Positions 1-12,900 of a stretch of DNA of 64,000 bases are shown here, in pieces; the first letter of the stretch is position 1; the number at the start of each line of letters is the position of its first letter. The position numbers and the translations under genes were made by a program. The DNA is taken from positions 31,848,315 through 31,912,314 of the forward strand of contig OZ024794.1 in NCBI GenBank assembly GCA_964017045.1, read 5' to 3'. The stretch is from Omphiscola glabra (Eukaryota; Mollusca; Gastropoda; Lymnaeidae). The notes beneath the pieces were generated by a model. It had not been told where the DNA came from. It saw only the letters and a program-made list of their open reading frames with translations, and did no database searches.

Positions 1-375
1 TAAACCCTATTAGAGGGCGTCTGTAAAACACCTACGCGTCTCCCCGGAATGGGAAGGGGGGGGGCAATAGAGACGTAAAATATATCCACCCCAGCCCAAG
101 AAAGTCCGGCCCGGTTGCTGTGTTAAAGCAGCACCCCGGCCGGCCAGGTGTTCCTTCTCTGATGCCGCCTCACTCGCATAGTCAATCGAGTGAAAGGGTG
201 GGTGAGGCTGTCTCAGGGGCGGAGGGCCCCCGGGATGCCGCTTCGCGGCCTGACTTGACTAAAGACCACTGGGGGAGTGGTTGAATGCCGGTTGGGAGCG
301 GCGGTGGTGCGCTAGGGAAGACTTCATAAGCCTTGGCTCGATAGTTTTTCTGATTTTCTTAAGTAGTAGTAGTAG
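1..375 (+). other. GC-rich block, possibly a LINE 3' end
   Basis: Bases 1-330 are clearly richer in G and C than the AT-rich introns around them and carry no open frame. The block ends at 361-375 in a short AGT trinucleotide run, which is how many non-LTR retrotransposon 3' ends look. No coding part is visible, so the family cannot be named. It lies in the last intron (intron 18) of gene A. Confidence 0.3.
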
Positions 376-930
376 TTAGAGTTCAAAAATTGCTACTGTG
401 TGAGGAAAAATGGTGCCATTGAAGTTTACCTGACAGAATTGGTATGAACTGAGAACGATGCCACAAAGAACTGTTCAGTTAACAAGCTGTACGATTCTTG
501 GTATGCTGGGCTTTCTAGGCAGAGGCGTATGAAGCTGGGCATAGGTCCGCCCGGGAGGACCTCTTTTTTTTATATTTGGGTAGGCGCCATTTTGGACCAA
601 TAGAAGAGTTGGGTTGTTTTTTTTCGTGAAAGAGGGCGGCAAAGATCCGATCTCACCCCAGGTAGCACTAACCCTTAGCTACGCCACTGCTTCGAGGTAC
701 AAGGATTTAATAATATAACAAGAACTAAACCCGTAGGTCGTTGGTGTGTGAAAATATAACACGAATCGCCACCTATTATTACTGTTTGTTACTGTTATGT
801 TGTTAGCGTAGCCTATTGTAAGTGTTACCTGTTTTTAGTCGGAAATAAACATATTCAATAAAACCCCAAATTTATATAGGTCTCTAACCATCACATTAAG
901 ACCAAACAATTTAACGCAGAAATGCAGAAG
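376..930 (-). repeat. Intron 18 block of gene A shared with gene B
   Basis: This non-coding block aligns by eye with 25797-26340 in intron 18 of gene B. Shared strings run from the TTACCTGACAGAATTG region through GAACGATGCCACA to GCAGAGGCGTATGAAGCTGG and the CTAGCTACGCCA-type motif near 676. It ends with a short TTACTGTTATGTTG stretch that is also in gene B and is expanded in gene C. It supports duplication of whole genes including introns. No gene seen. Confidence 0.6.
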
Positions 931-944
931 GTAAATAGGCTTAC

Positions 945-3900
945 CCTCAATGAAGGCCCCGGCAGCCTTAGCGTTGGGTGTGTACACATTGCATCCCGTC
1001 ATGACCTGACCGGCCGGACACTGGACAGTAGATCTGGCACCGACCGGATGACCGCCGGGTGCCGAGTGGACGGTGGTGCATTTGATGTTGCCGCCTTTGC
1101 AGCAGGCGGCGTATGAGAACACACCTGAAATAGAAACATGTAAATTTTGCATGTTGCAACAACGAAGTACTTTTAATGATTTGTGACATTGGCTGTTGAA
1201 CAGCCCGCATACATTCTTTATTAACGTCTGTTTTAAAGATAATGGAACGTTATGTAAACAGGCGTCTGAAAGTATGACCTAAATTGGATTTTCATCAATT
1301 TCTTGATTAGATCAGATGATAGTTGTAGAAATCTGTTTTGGTTGCGATCCTTACATTATTAAGAGTCCCCCATTGTTGATATTAATAGTATCAAAATAGA
1401 CTTAAGCTTTAGAAAAAAGATGCCAATGATAACCTGGAAAGAGCACTTGTATGGAACCCTACAGGATCAAGAGAACCGGGCAAACCCTCCAGGATCAAGA
1501 GAACCGGGCAAACCCTACAGCAGTGGTTCTTAACCTTTTGAAGTCGGGGAGCACTTTTGATCATGACAAAAATTTGGGGAGCACCAAAATCAAGGAGTAA
1601 AAAAAACAAACAAATACACATACGTACGACTTTTATTGAAAATAAAACATTATAACATAAGAGTTTAAAATTATAACATGATAAACAAATTTTTAATAAA
1701 CATAAATTTAATAAGTAAAAAAATAACATTGAGCAAAATTTAATTCAGAAAAATAAAAAGATTTAATGTGAAACCTGAGCTTGACCGTTTTCACAAATTT
1801 CAGTGATATTAGGCCTAATTTTAGAAATAGCTACCCTCAATTCTGCATCCAAATTAGTAAACGATTTTTCCAAAAAATAACTTTTTTCCGAAAGACTGTC
1901 AATTTGTCGGTCGATGTTAAAAAATTTTCTTTTCTTCCTTGAAGGCTGGTATTAACACAATTTAAATAATCAAAAATATCAGCTAAATATGCCAATTTAG
2001 CACACCAAATGTCATTTTGAAGATATTCCACAAAATCATCCATATTTTCATTTTGGAAAAAGGTCATCATTCAGTTCTAAGAAACGACGTAACACTTTTC
2101 CTCTGGATAACCATCTCACTTCAGAATGCAAAAGCAAAGATTCGTACTTGGCTTCCATAGAGATGCAAAGATTTTTAAAGACGCGTATTTTCAAAGGTCT
2201 CGATTTTATGAAGTTTACCATATTTACAACTTTGTCTAGCACAGGTTTTAATGCTACTGGTAATGTTTTGGACACCAGAGATTCTCTGTGCAAAAAACAG
2301 TGAGTAGATATAATAATAATAATATATTTTCTTGGCGAGAGTCACAAACCCTTTTAATGAGCCTACCATTGATGGAGCACCGTACGTACAAATTCCCACA
2401 CACAACTCCCATGATATTTTGAATTGTTCGAAATAGGAAGAAATAGAATCAAAGACATCTTGTCCTGTCGAACGTTCGGTAAGCTCAAGACAGCATAGAA
2501 ATTGATTCACTATTTCGTTTTCATGAATGAAACGAACGAACCCTAGTATATGAGCTTTTCCACTTATGTCAGTGGACTCGCCAATTTGCAGAGCAAAATG
2601 CCGTTTGAAAAGCTTATCGGCAACTGTTTTCTCGATATCATCCGACATATTTTTAATTCTATTTTTTATTGCATCATTTGAACGAGGAATTTTCATTATT
2701 TCCTTTGTTGCTTCATCGCCAAACATAATTTTAACCATTTCACAACATGCAGGTATAATTAAAGACTCTGCTATAGTATGTGGTTTTAACTGAACAGCAA
2801 TCATTTCAGCAACCTTATATGACGCCAATTGTGCCTTATCGGAAATGTTCACAGTTTTTTCAAAATATTTTACTTGTTTAGCTTGCGTATCTAACAATCG
2901 TTTGAAATAATCTTTAGTTTGTGTAGCAAGGTTGGCGTGATTTGTAGAAAAGTGACGTTTCAACTTGGTAGGAACCATCGCGCTGTTGGATAATTTTTCT
3001 CCACATACAATACATTGTGGAATGTGATATTCTTCCTCACAAATGTATGTAAATCCAAAACTTAAATATTCTTCAGCATACTGTCGATTAATTTTTCTTC
3101 TTTTAATTCTACCGTTTGTATCAGACACAATATGTGCAGCAAGAGCATTACTACCGCTTCCACTTGTACTCTGTCCATTTTTAGTATTTTGTTCTTCCGA
3201 ATCATTCGCTTTTCGTATGATAAGAAATTTGTCCATTATGGGGTATTACTGTAAAAACCAAAAATGAATTGGGAATTAATAGTACTTTTTTTAACATTAT
3301 GATCCGAACTTAACGACCGAAATCCATCCCAATAGGTATGTAGGCCTAGGTCTTCACCCGTAAATAATTAAAATTTTTAACGTTTTCTTTTACTTATATA
3401 AATATTTTTTTGATTTTTTGGGGTTTATTTTTAGAATTTCAACTTTTAATTATTCATCAAATATCTTCATATATTTAAAAGAAGATGTTTATTTTACTAC
3501 TTACTTGAACATTTGACAGCTCCGATTAAAGCTTCACTGACCTACTTTCGACGGGCGAGCAAGCTTTACGCTGCCATGTTAGTGTTAGTCAAATTCAATT
3601 GTGGGTAGTGTTGTTCTCAACGGCGGCGCTCCGAGTGAAATTTACACACCGATTTGATTTTACAACAAAAATTAGTTTAAAAGCCAAGCTTTCAATTGTT
3701 ATAAAAAACAGTAAAAATAGGCAAAAAGGCCGATTTTTCCCCGTTTGGACTACCTATTATAGGCATTTGTTCAGCTCAATCAGATAGAATAAGTGAGTGA
3801 ACATTAAATTCTGAGTTTCATAATTTCGCGGAGCACTTGCAACTACCTCGCGGAGCACCAGTGCTCCGAGGAGCACCGGTTAAGAACCACTGCCCTACAG

Positions 3901-6900
3901 GATCAAGAGAACCGGGCAAACCCTCCAGGATCAAGAGAACAGGGCAAACCCTACAGGACCAAGAGAACAGGGCAAACCCTACAGGATCAAGAGAACAGGG
4001 CAAACCCTCCAGGATCAAGAGAACAGGGCAAACCCTACAGGACCAAGAGAACCGGGCAAACCCTCCAGGATCAAGAGAACCGGGCAAACCCTACAGGATC
4101 AAGAGAACCGGGCAAACCCTCCAGGATCAAGAGAACCGGGCAGACCCTCCAGGATCAAGAGAACCGGGAAAACCCTCCAAAAAATCGTCAAAAAAGATGA
4201 TCAGAAGTTTACGATACACCGGCAGGCGTGGACAGATAGTTTTTAATGTCCTACGCTCAACGGGGGGGGGGGGGGGGGGGGGGGTGTTAAACAATTTACA
4301 CTTACTTAGTGCTGTTTGTTAAATTTAGAAAAAAATAAATTTAAAATATGCTTTCTTGGTGCAAGTTTCAACATTAAAAGATAATGAAACTATGAGACAT
4401 CTTACCAGCAGCCAGACCGTCATTTTGACCAATGCAGGATGTGTTTGTGATGAGAGTACCATCTGAGTCGGACATGTAGGTAAATGTGGCACAGCCTAGG
4501 TGAACACAAGGAAGCAAACGCATCAGTTAAACACAAGAAGTGAACGCCTTTTAAACACAGCTAATTTTAAAAAAAAATATCACACGATCGAAAATCCACC
4601 AAAATTATTGTCCATTTCGTCCTTTAAAAAAAAAAAGAATGTATTATAGGGCACCTTTTCGAAAACCAGGGATTCAGGAACGACATCGAGAAAAGGAAAA
4701 GTTTGGAAACCACTGACCTAGAGGATAGCCATCAGCACCACACGGGATAACGACCTGGTCATCTACCCCATTTCCTGATGGTCCGGCCGTCTTGTATGTA
4801 CACGTCAGTCCACTCAGACTGCAACACCTGGCGCTGGCCTGGATACCTAAGGTGGAGGGAGCATTAGTCACAGTTAATCGTTGAGTGTCACGTTAACTTT
4901 AATGGACACTCAAGTGTAAGCAAGCATAGCTTTTAATGGACACTCAACTGTAAGCAAGCATAGCTTTTAATGGACACTCAAGTGTAAGCAAGCATAGCTT
5001 TTAATGGACACTCAAGTGTAAGCAATCATAGCTTTTAATGGACACTCAATTGTAACAACGCATATCTTTTAATGGACACTCAAGTGTAAGCAAGCATAGC
5101 TTTTAATGGACACTCAAGTCTAGCAAAGCATAGCTTTTAATGGACACTTAAGTGTTAGCAAGCATACTCATGTGTGACAAAGTATAACGCTACGACGATG
5201 TGTGTTAGTTTAAGAGGGAAGATTTTGAAATTACAGACAAAATAAAATGAAAGTTCTGGCCGTGCAGCTCTTTAAAATTGTAAGATTATTTCATTATTTT
5301 AACATGAGCTCAAACAACTTCAACAACGCCATTTGGCAAAATGAATGAGACAATTAAAAATAAGAACCTGTATGAAAATGATCACTTGGTGCCCAGGTAG
5401 GAATCAAAATCACTTAACTAAACCCATTTAACATTACTTAAACAAAGTAGATTCAAAGTACGACTAAAAAGAAAGGACTTAACGCTCCTCTAATAAGAGT
5501 GGTTGTTACACTATCCATTAAATTATTATAATGATAATGATAGTTCATGATGGCATGGCTGTTTTCCTTACCCAGCGTAGTCTCGTAGCCGTTGATGGCT
5601 TTACAAGTGGCTTTTCCGTTGCTGAACCCAATCTGTTCTCCATCTCGGTGCCAGTCGTTGTTCTGTCATAGAAGTTGAACATATACTAATGATTATATCT
5701 GTGATATAGTTCAACGTTGGGTGTAAAAAAAAAAAGTCCCCAAAAACACACGTCGTGAACGGGCTTGTGTTTCTCTCATACAATAAGGATGTTTGACAAC
5801 AGTTCATAGGATCAAACACAAATTAGGTTCCAAATAATGCCTAATAGATTATTGATTTGTCCACGCTACAGAAACCATACACAATTAAACATATCATTAT
5901 GCAATACTAAATATATGCATGAAGTAGTGTCTTGGTCTGTTTTCAGATTGTGGCGGTTTTAATATGTGGTCTTATTATTGTTTTAGTGTCTATGCTTAAG
6001 ATTTTGTAAAGAAGCGTCAACATGATGAAGAGCATTTATTCTCATAAATCTATTAAACTTTGAAGTCGACACACCAATAAGAATAATACAAATTTTTTAT
6101 TTAAAAACCCATTAAACATTTTTTCTTATTAATTCCTATAGTTAAATTATTTTAAAATTTTACTTTAATTAATATTCTAATGTCCCACTCGCTTTGACGT
6201 AGCAGAATTATTTCACCTACTGTTTCATAAAAAATAAATATTACGCACCAAAAACCTTTGCGAAATTATGTTTCTTAAAGAGTCCTAGTTAGTGCAGTTA
6301 TCGGGAATTTTATTTCATGAAATCAGTGGCATAATATTTCCTTCATCTTCAACTTCAAAAACAGGAAAAAAACACACTTTTAGGAGTTGGGAGTGGGGCT
6401 GAAAATTTAAATACATGTGTTGCCATCCGTTACGACTTTATGTGCCAAGTTTTAGCTCGATAGGTTGACGGGAAGTTGGTCATTACCAGCTGTCCGAATA
6501 TTTAAATTTGTCCACCCAGCCAGAATGAAACTCACGAAAAAAGCAAAGTTAATTTAAACGGGTTTTAAGAATTTTAAACTCGGACAGTAAATATCGACTA
6601 CTGTATCCTTACTTTAAGGTAACCAGAAAAGTAAGTCAGTCTCAACCATTCAATCCTTACCTTAAGGTAACTATAACAATAAGTTTATATCAACCAATCA
6701 GTCCATACCTTAAGGTAGCTGGTACAGCCGGTGAGTATCTCGTTAGCGTTGCAGGACACCTCGACCGCCTTGTCGTCTCCCACCTCGGACACGCCTGACC
6801 ACCTGGTGACGCACGACAGCTGATGGGAGGTGGACGTCGATGTGGCCGTCCCCTCGTTCCTCAGACCGGCGCTGATGGTGGAGTGTGTCACGGCGACACT

Positions 6901-9900
6901 CGCGAATGGATTGTGCTGGGCCGGGAGCTGGATCTCATCTTTTTGAGAAATCAAGATAAAACACATTCAATTTGTTACAAAAGAAGTCTTTAATATTATT
7001 GATCAAAACACGACCCTTTATTTATACATCACTATTAGAATGAAAAAGCCAAGAATGCAAATACTGTACACTATTGTAACTATACGTTTTGATTAAATGA
7101 AAGTTAATGCAGTCAATCTGTTTAAAATCTCCAGGATCCTCCAAAACTTAATTTATATGTGGAATATTGTCCATATGAGAAAATATGAACTCAAAATTGG
7201 TAAATCTATAAATGAAATGATTGAAAGTAGAAGACACCAGTTACTCACGTCCGTCTCCAGATATTTGCACATTGACCGTGGCGTCCGTCTTCCCCACAGA
7301 GAAAGTCTGTATCTTGATGGGTTTGTTTTTGTAATACACGACCAGGTCGTAATCTCCCTGGAAACCCCTGACGGTGAAAGATGTTCCCGCCGACAGCGAT
7401 CTGTTCAGATGTGTGCTCCATTCTTCTTTGATCAGATGGAGGTAGCGCACACCGGCTTTGTCCAGCTGCAGATAAAAATCACATTGTCGAAGAATGATTC
7501 AGAGAACTGCATACAATTTTACACATTTTTTCATGCACCAAACTTTTTGAACACGAAACTTCTAGTATATTTCAAAAAAAATAATTATATTTCCATTATT
7601 ATTTTTATCATTATAATAATAAATAAAAATAAGAAAAACCTATTAAAATGTTAAAATCACGAAGCTAATAATTGATATGGTGTATTAACTATTTAAAAGT
7701 ATGTCAATTATATTCGTTACATTTATTTTAAAATAAGGGAAATAAAACATGATCAGTTTTGTCACATGCGGTTGTAACTTGTGATTTGCGAGTGCAAAAT
7801 ATGTTCTTAAAATTTTATTCTAACTTTTCTTTCTTTGAGTACCATCGAATATTTTAATTTTTTTTATTGTTTGAAGACTTTTGGATAACGTAAATTAAAA
7901 TTTAATTTCGCAATATTAATTACAGACCAAAAAAAAGGACAACATATAGGGTTTTCCCGAAAATGTGATTTTTGAAATAATAATATTAAGGGTGTCAATT
8001 TAAGTGTTGAAGAAATGAATATTGTAACTTTCAAATTAAGATAAAATTCTTAAAATAGTTCTTTAAATGATTTATTACATGTATAGCATTTTTAATTTAT
8101 AACAATAAAACTTTAAGTTATTGTTATAAGGAGATCGATATTATTTTTGGCAAATTTCAATTTCTTCGATTTCCATAAAGTAATAGAAAAAACCCTATCA
8201 AAGATTCCGAAGGTGTTTAAATTGCTTTGTTTTTCGCGTTATATGGATACCTTAGATCAGTGGTTCTCAACCTTTCTAATGCCTCGACCCTTTAATACAG
8301 TTCCTTATGCTGTGGCGACCCCCAACCATAAAATTATTCTCGTGCTACTTCATAACTGTAGATTATATGTGTTTTCCGATGGTCTTAGGCGACCCCTGGG
8401 CAAGGATCCTGCGACCTTCAGAGAGGTCGCGACCCAGAGGTTGAGAACCACTGCCTAAGCTCATTCTTATATTTATCCACACACTATACACATAGGTAAC
8501 TCAACGCTCGAAAGTTAATTGCTAGAAAAGGTGAAGTATTCTTTAAGTTTCTAATTCAGGCGAAGTAAACGATAATTTTTAATTAGCTTCCAACGTCCCC
8601 AATTTTACCTATTCTGAAAAAGAATAATTAAATACGAGATAAATAAAAATGTTCCCCTTCATCATGGAGTTTTCTGAAAATTTACCATGCGCCAAACATC
8701 GCAAAATCAGGACTCAAGGTTGTGTGTTTGTAGTAGAGTATGTAGCTTTAGATGTATAGAATCATTTCAAATATTTAAAATATATATATATATTTCACGA
8801 TTTACATTCGATATCCCTTATGAATAACCCACCGTGAAAGTATTGCCATGGACAAGGGCCACCTTGGGAGAGACGTCGTGATCCCAGAACCCCCAGAAAA
8901 TGATCCCTTCAAGAGCCGGATGGCTAAAGTAAAGCCTTAGAACCGTCTCATACCTGGGGAAAATAATCAAGACCAACGCAAGATGAATTCATTTGCTTTC
9001 AACTTTACTTGTTAACCGCCTTCATATACATAAAACAATCAATGTCATTCGTATGTAAGTCTCGGATATATCAGTAAAACATAATATTGATTTTCCAAAA
9101 CAGAATGCTTTTATTTGTCAATATTTCGTTTTCTATTAAAGGCTTTCTCAAACAAGGATGCCTGCTACTCCATATGAGGCAGTGTCAGGTTTATTTATAG
9201 ATTTATTAGTATTATTTTGAATCGTTGGGGTGGGGGGCGGAAGATATATTTTAAAATTGAGATGGAGTGCGGTGAATGAGTTAAAAATTAACTAGGGGTT
9301 TAGGTTGTGTGGGGGGGGGGGATGTTTTAAATAAAAAATGTTAAGAACTTATCGTCCATAACGTTTAACACGAGATATAGTACACAGTTAATACAAAATA
9401 TAACAATTCATTATGAATATAGAATGTTTTATTTTTTAAAAAATATTTAGTCTGAAACAAGATAATAATTTGGTCCAACATTCTCAAAAAACAACAAGCG
9501 AACAAACAAACAAACGGGGCTACTTTATCCTATGGTAGAATAGCTAAGTACAAAATATATACATGGTGCGCCTTTGTAAATAGGAAACCGTTCTATAAAA
9601 AAGTTTGCAATTGTTTAGATATATATTTGGAAAAATATATTTTGAGTAATAAATCATGCTGCCATAGGTGGGGGTTATTCCTCCATTATTAGTTTTGGTT
9701 TTAACTATATGCGGGGTGGATTACCCCCAAAGGATTTTTTAAAAAAATTATAAGAATTCTTACTGACCAATCAGCACGCGTGTTCTCATCGTTTGCTGCA
9801 AGATCCAGCTCCGTTACAAAGATCGGTATGCCAGGTTGTGCCAGAATGTCCAAACGGTGCTGTGAATAATTCAAAGTAAATGCTTGCGGTTAAGCTTTAC

Positions 9901-12900
9901 TTTTTAAGTCTTGGTTGAAGTTATTTTTTTATCTTCCAGTATGGGTGAACATAGTGTGTACAAATGTGCGTCAATGGTGAAACGAAACGGTATATTTTCC
10001 ATAGTGAAAACTGTAAGTGAAAGTTCCTTTTTCTAAGGCCAAGAAATCTTTTAATTTTGGAACTGCTTACATTAGTAAATGTACAAAGAATAACGTAAAC
10101 ATGTTCTTAATTTAAAATGGTGCAGCCCTTACAAAAAGTATTCATGATCATAAATTAAAGAACTTTACCCCTTCCTACTCTTGCTATAGCTGCCAGTTAA
10201 GGTGACTAAATAAATATAGCAATATATGCGCTCTGAAGATCAACCAAAAGATTCAAATTTTTTAAAATATTGTTTAAGAAACGAAACAATACCGATTTCA
10301 CAAGTATGGGAAATCAACAGCCTCCCCCTTTTTTCCTTGATTCCTCCTGTGCTGCCCGCGAAATCTATCCAGTCTAGTGTCACCCGCGAAATCTATCCCG
10401 TCTAATGTCGCCCGCGAAATCTGTCCCGTCTAGTGTCGCCCGCTAAATCTATTCCGTCAAAGACAACAGAAATAAAATTCCGACGCAGTTACCTTTAAGA
10501 GAGTTGGGTCAGGGGCTTGGTAGTGAGGGAAATGACTCTGGACACCAACACCCCCGAGACCGACATTTGCCGCCTTGAATTGTTTGATCTGGTCCAAGTA
10601 AGCCTGAGAGAATGAAGAGTTCAACAAATTAAACATCAAATTTTTACAGAGAAAAAAACAACGCGTCTCGAACAGCTATTCAGAAATAGAATCTTCCGTG
10701 CTGACTCCTATGACAACTCTGACTGCCCTTTCAGTATATGAATTGGATCAATTAATTAGGTCAATGGATTGTATCAATATATTGCATCAGTGACGTCATT
10801 TTGGTAGGGCATGACGTGGCATTTGCTCCCCCCCCCCCCCCCATTTTTTGAATTGGCAGGTTTTAATTGAATTGCTACATACTGTGAAGGCTCCAGTAAT
10901 AAACAACTCAACAAGCCAGCCAATTATTGGTTTTGCACCAACCCCCTTGATTTTACCCCCACCCCCTGATTTTACCCCCACCCCCCGATTTTACCTGAAG
11001 TGACATACCTGGATTCGATCAATGAATCGGATAAATTGAATTGATCAATGGATTTGACCTTGTATTTTAAGTCTTCATTTTAGCACAATTTTTTTTAAAG
11101 GATGTTCATGTTCATGTTCACTCTGTATCTTTGTGAGCCGTGCCAACCACCCCCCCTCCCCAAACCCGATACAGTGGCAAACCACCACAATGAGCACCAT
11201 AATCTCAGTTCTTTTTCTTTTCAAAACCAAACTATACGGTGCGCCTTAAAAATCATTACCAATATGCGCCATTAAAATGTCCATGACTAGGTGAGACAGC
11301 ATTGTGTGCACTCTGAACGCCTTGATGAACTCCGTGACCCAAATTCGTCAATACGTTTTAATATCTTAACTATTCCTATAAGCTGCGCGTACGACACACA
11401 CACTTGTTAACAGTGTAAGCCCGAATGATCAGTTTAGAACCGGAGGTCAACAAATTAATTATTATTTGTTTGTGTTTTTTGCATAGGGCTGGATTACTGA
11501 CAAAATGGCGCGGCGGCATAATCATTCTTTACAATACTTGCGAGCCAGAACGAAGGCTCTGGGGAAAAATACGAAAAACTAAGTTTAGTATTTCATAGTA
11601 ATCATGGGTGAATGGCGTGCAATACATAAAAAACAAAAACAACCAACATATTTGTTTACTTAAAACTTTTTCAAAGAAGGCGACGTTAGCAAAAATATAG
11701 TTACGTCAAATTTAGTTTCCACATATCCGAACCTAATAAACTAGGCAGCAAAAAAAAAAGTTTGTGAAACTGACGTTTGGCTTCAACATATCGTCGATGT
11801 TTAGTTTTGTATATGTGCATCCAACCGAGAGAATTGCTTTCAAAAGTTCATCAATCCCTCTCGTTCGATGTGTTGACTTCCCATATTTCATTTTTGAAAA
11901 TGTTTGCTCACAGGCATAAGTTCTTCTAAACACTGATGCCATACCAGTGGCAAATTTCTCCAGCTTTGGAAACTCAACAATGGTAAAATTCAACACGTTT
12001 TCCTTCTCTGTCCTTTTCTTTCAACAAGTCAATTGCTTGCAAATCAATGAGTTCCAACTGTAGATCAACTGACTGGCACATCATGAAGGTTACAATCAAA
12101 CGGACTCTGGAACAATAAGATGTCTTTCTCAATTCTGTAAAGTTCTTAAAATCTCTTCAGAAAATGCTTCTTCAAGTCACGAAATTTTTTTCGGAAAATC
12201 GAGGTTGACATCGTCGGCGATTTTAGCGCAAAACTCTTTGAAACAGTGACAAAGAAAATCGTTTTCTCCTTCCAGTTGTGCTTTAAACAGTGACAACTTT
12301 CTGTAAAATTCTTTGATTGTCTTTGTAGAGATCACAGATGAGGTTATCCTTTCCCTTAACTTTCAAGTTCAGTTCATTCATGTGGAATGTGATAGTGACC
12401 AAAATGACAACTATGACTGCCAAGTAAGATCTGACAGCTGTAAATCAGTTCTATTTTTTCAGTGAGAATAATATCTATTTCGTTTCAAAGCTTGTAAAAG
12501 CGAAACAGTGCTTTACGGCAACCGAGCCACCTCACTGCTGTGTGATAAGGCAGTCCCCGAATGAAGTTCATAGCAGAAGCGACCGGTTTAAAGTACACAA
12601 GAAATAGCGAAGTCTTTTCCACAGAGTGCTTGCTGATGTATCATGCAGTGTATGAACAGGGCGCCCGGAAGTAAAAAATCTTCAAACTGAGTCCTGATCT
12701 ACCCCACCAAACCATTCCTCACCCCAACCATGTTTTTCCTCCATCAACTGTAACACCTCGAAGCTGATTCCACTTAAGGTTATAGTCTTGCAAAATTTTT
12801 TGCATTGTTTTATGAAAATGTCTTCTCCAGTTGTTGTTCCATGCATGCTGAAAGCGGATGCCAACTCTTCCTTTAACTGAAGGTCCAAATTGACACCAAG

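Larger units (their letters stand above)
945..6938 (-). other. Gene A C-terminal region: three six-Cys modules (exons 14-18)
   Basis: Exons 14-18 encode residues 567-806. The visible cysteines follow a repeated order: single Cys, Cys, a GC pair motif (ILTGC, YPLGC, VMTGC), Cys, then a CC pair (SARCC, YAACC). This is the pattern of the PCSK9 C-terminal domain, which has three modules of six cysteines and a resistin-like fold. The last CC belongs to the missing exon 19. The region follows the catalytic domain and probably serves protein or glycan binding; that function is inference. Confidence 0.7.

Noticed and set aside
922..1116. Plus-strand frame opposite exon 18 (also at 26497, 58879 and 34316)
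   Set aside because: These are antisense shadows of conserved exons. The minus-strand versions have splice sites and conserved cysteines.
1521..3892. hAT as an intact autonomous transposon
   Set aside because: The transposase has at least two frameshifts and lacks the C-terminal dimerisation region.
3837..4322. 161-codon plus-strand frame rich in PGSREPGKP
   Set aside because: It is the 28-bp minisatellite read in frame plus a poly-G run, with no independent gene signal.
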